From: Coriobacteriales bacterium
GTDB lineage: Bacteria; Actinomycetota; Coriobacteriia; Coriobacteriales; UBA8131
NCBI GenBank assembly: GCA_031254905.1
Contig: JAIRTN010000078.1
Span: 1-6,084 of the forward strand
Direction: 5' to 3'
Length of the DNA: 6,084 nt
This document shows positions 6,000 to 6,084 of this stretch, one piece after another. The notes under the pieces were generated by a model that was given only the letters and a program-made list of their open reading frames with translations, did not search any database and had not been told where the DNA came from. The stretch's first letter is position 1; the number at the start of each line of letters is the position of its first letter. Position numbers and translations under genes: made by a program.

Positions 6000-6023
6000 A
6001 AAAAGACGGCACGTACGCCGTCT
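6000..6023 (-). terminator. Hairpin plus T-run in the Rrf2 leader (attenuator-like)
   Basis: Read on the minus strand, AGACGGC (6023-6017) pairs perfectly with GCCGTCT (6010-6004). The six-base loop can close by a G-U pair to leave UACG, a stable UNCG-type tetraloop. The stem is followed by T at 6003-6000, which with the last stem base makes five T in a row. This is the form of a Rho-independent terminator, acting only on minus-strand transcripts. It ends only five bases before the GAGGAG of the regulator gene, so transcripts for that gene must pass through it. It is either the end of a gene further right or an attenuator. Confidence 0.6.
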
Positions 6024-6031
6024 GTGAGCCG

Positions 6032-6046
6032 ATACTTCGTTTGTAT
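6032..6046. promoter_or_regulatory. Possible operator dyad (ATAC-N7-GTAT)
   Basis: ATAC (6032-6035) and GTAT (6043-6046) form an inverted repeat spaced by seven bases. It lies just downstream of the predicted transcription start of the Rrf2 gene, where a repressor would block transcription. Rrf2 proteins often regulate their own gene, so autoregulation is a reasonable but unproven reading. The arms are only four bases, so chance occurrence is possible. Confidence 0.3.
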
Positions 6047-6055
6047 TTGCCATCT

Positions 6056-6083
6056 ACTATATCACTTCCAACAAAAAGCACAA
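6056..6083 (-). promoter_or_regulatory. Candidate promoter for the Rrf2 gene
   Basis: On the minus strand TATAGT (6061-6056) is a good -10 match. TTGTGC (6083-6078) is a partial -35 at 16 bases spacing. The predicted start is near 6049, giving a leader of about 67 bases that contains the dyad and the hairpin. The surrounding DNA is notably AT-rich compared with the genes, as expected of a promoter. Confidence 0.45.
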
Positions 6084-6084
6084 G

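Noticed and set aside
5983..6081. N-terminal extension of the Rrf2 regulator to an ATG at 6081
   Set aside because: The family sequence begins exactly at the internal MKITRRTDYA, which has a strong GAGGAG. The extension would be translated through the hairpin and promoter-like region.

Overview
The window looks like ordinary chromosomal core DNA from a GC-rich Gram-positive bacterium. The taxonomic guess is low confidence and is inferred from three things: the high GC content, a DnaQ-type exonuclease fused to a DinG helicase (the Gram-positive arrangement), and a PurD whose conserved blocks resemble Gram-positive versions. An actinobacterial lineage such as Coriobacteriia would fit. I see no mobile element, CRISPR array, tRNA, rRNA or phage gene. 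No stretch over 300 bases lacks a gene.

Positions 1-4854 hold a tightly packed three-gene operon on the minus strand, transcribed from right to left. It begins with an unrecognised acidic protein of 215 residues (4854-4207). Five bases later comes a 975-residue exonuclease-helicase of the DinG family (4201-1274). That gene ends in a 4-base overlap with purD (1277 to the left edge, 3' end cut off), which encodes glycinamide ribonucleotide synthetase of purine biosynthesis. Both internal junctions look translationally coupled.

Positions 4855-4942 are an 88-base divergent promoter region, with candidate -10 boxes for the two directions overlapping one another. To its right, on the plus strand, is a PaaI-like hotdog thioesterase of 171 residues (4943-5458).

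Positions 5459-5580 separate the thioesterase from a convergent Rrf2-family regulator gene (5982-5581, minus). This spacer is not plain sequence. It is a degenerate G-rich repeat tract that reads as eight consecutive G-runs with loops of 4-7 bases, an extended G-quadruplex motif. The regulator's leader (5983-6084) holds a candidate promoter, a short dyad that could be an operator, and a hairpin plus T-run placed between the promoter and the ribosome binding site, as in an attenuator.

The gene content gives no sign of a new multi-gene system. The points most worth a second look are a glycine/serine repeat insertion inside the first domain of PurD, the joint presence of an intact exonuclease domain and iron-sulfur cysteines in DinG, the G-quadruplex tract, and the attenuator-like leader of the Rrf2 gene.
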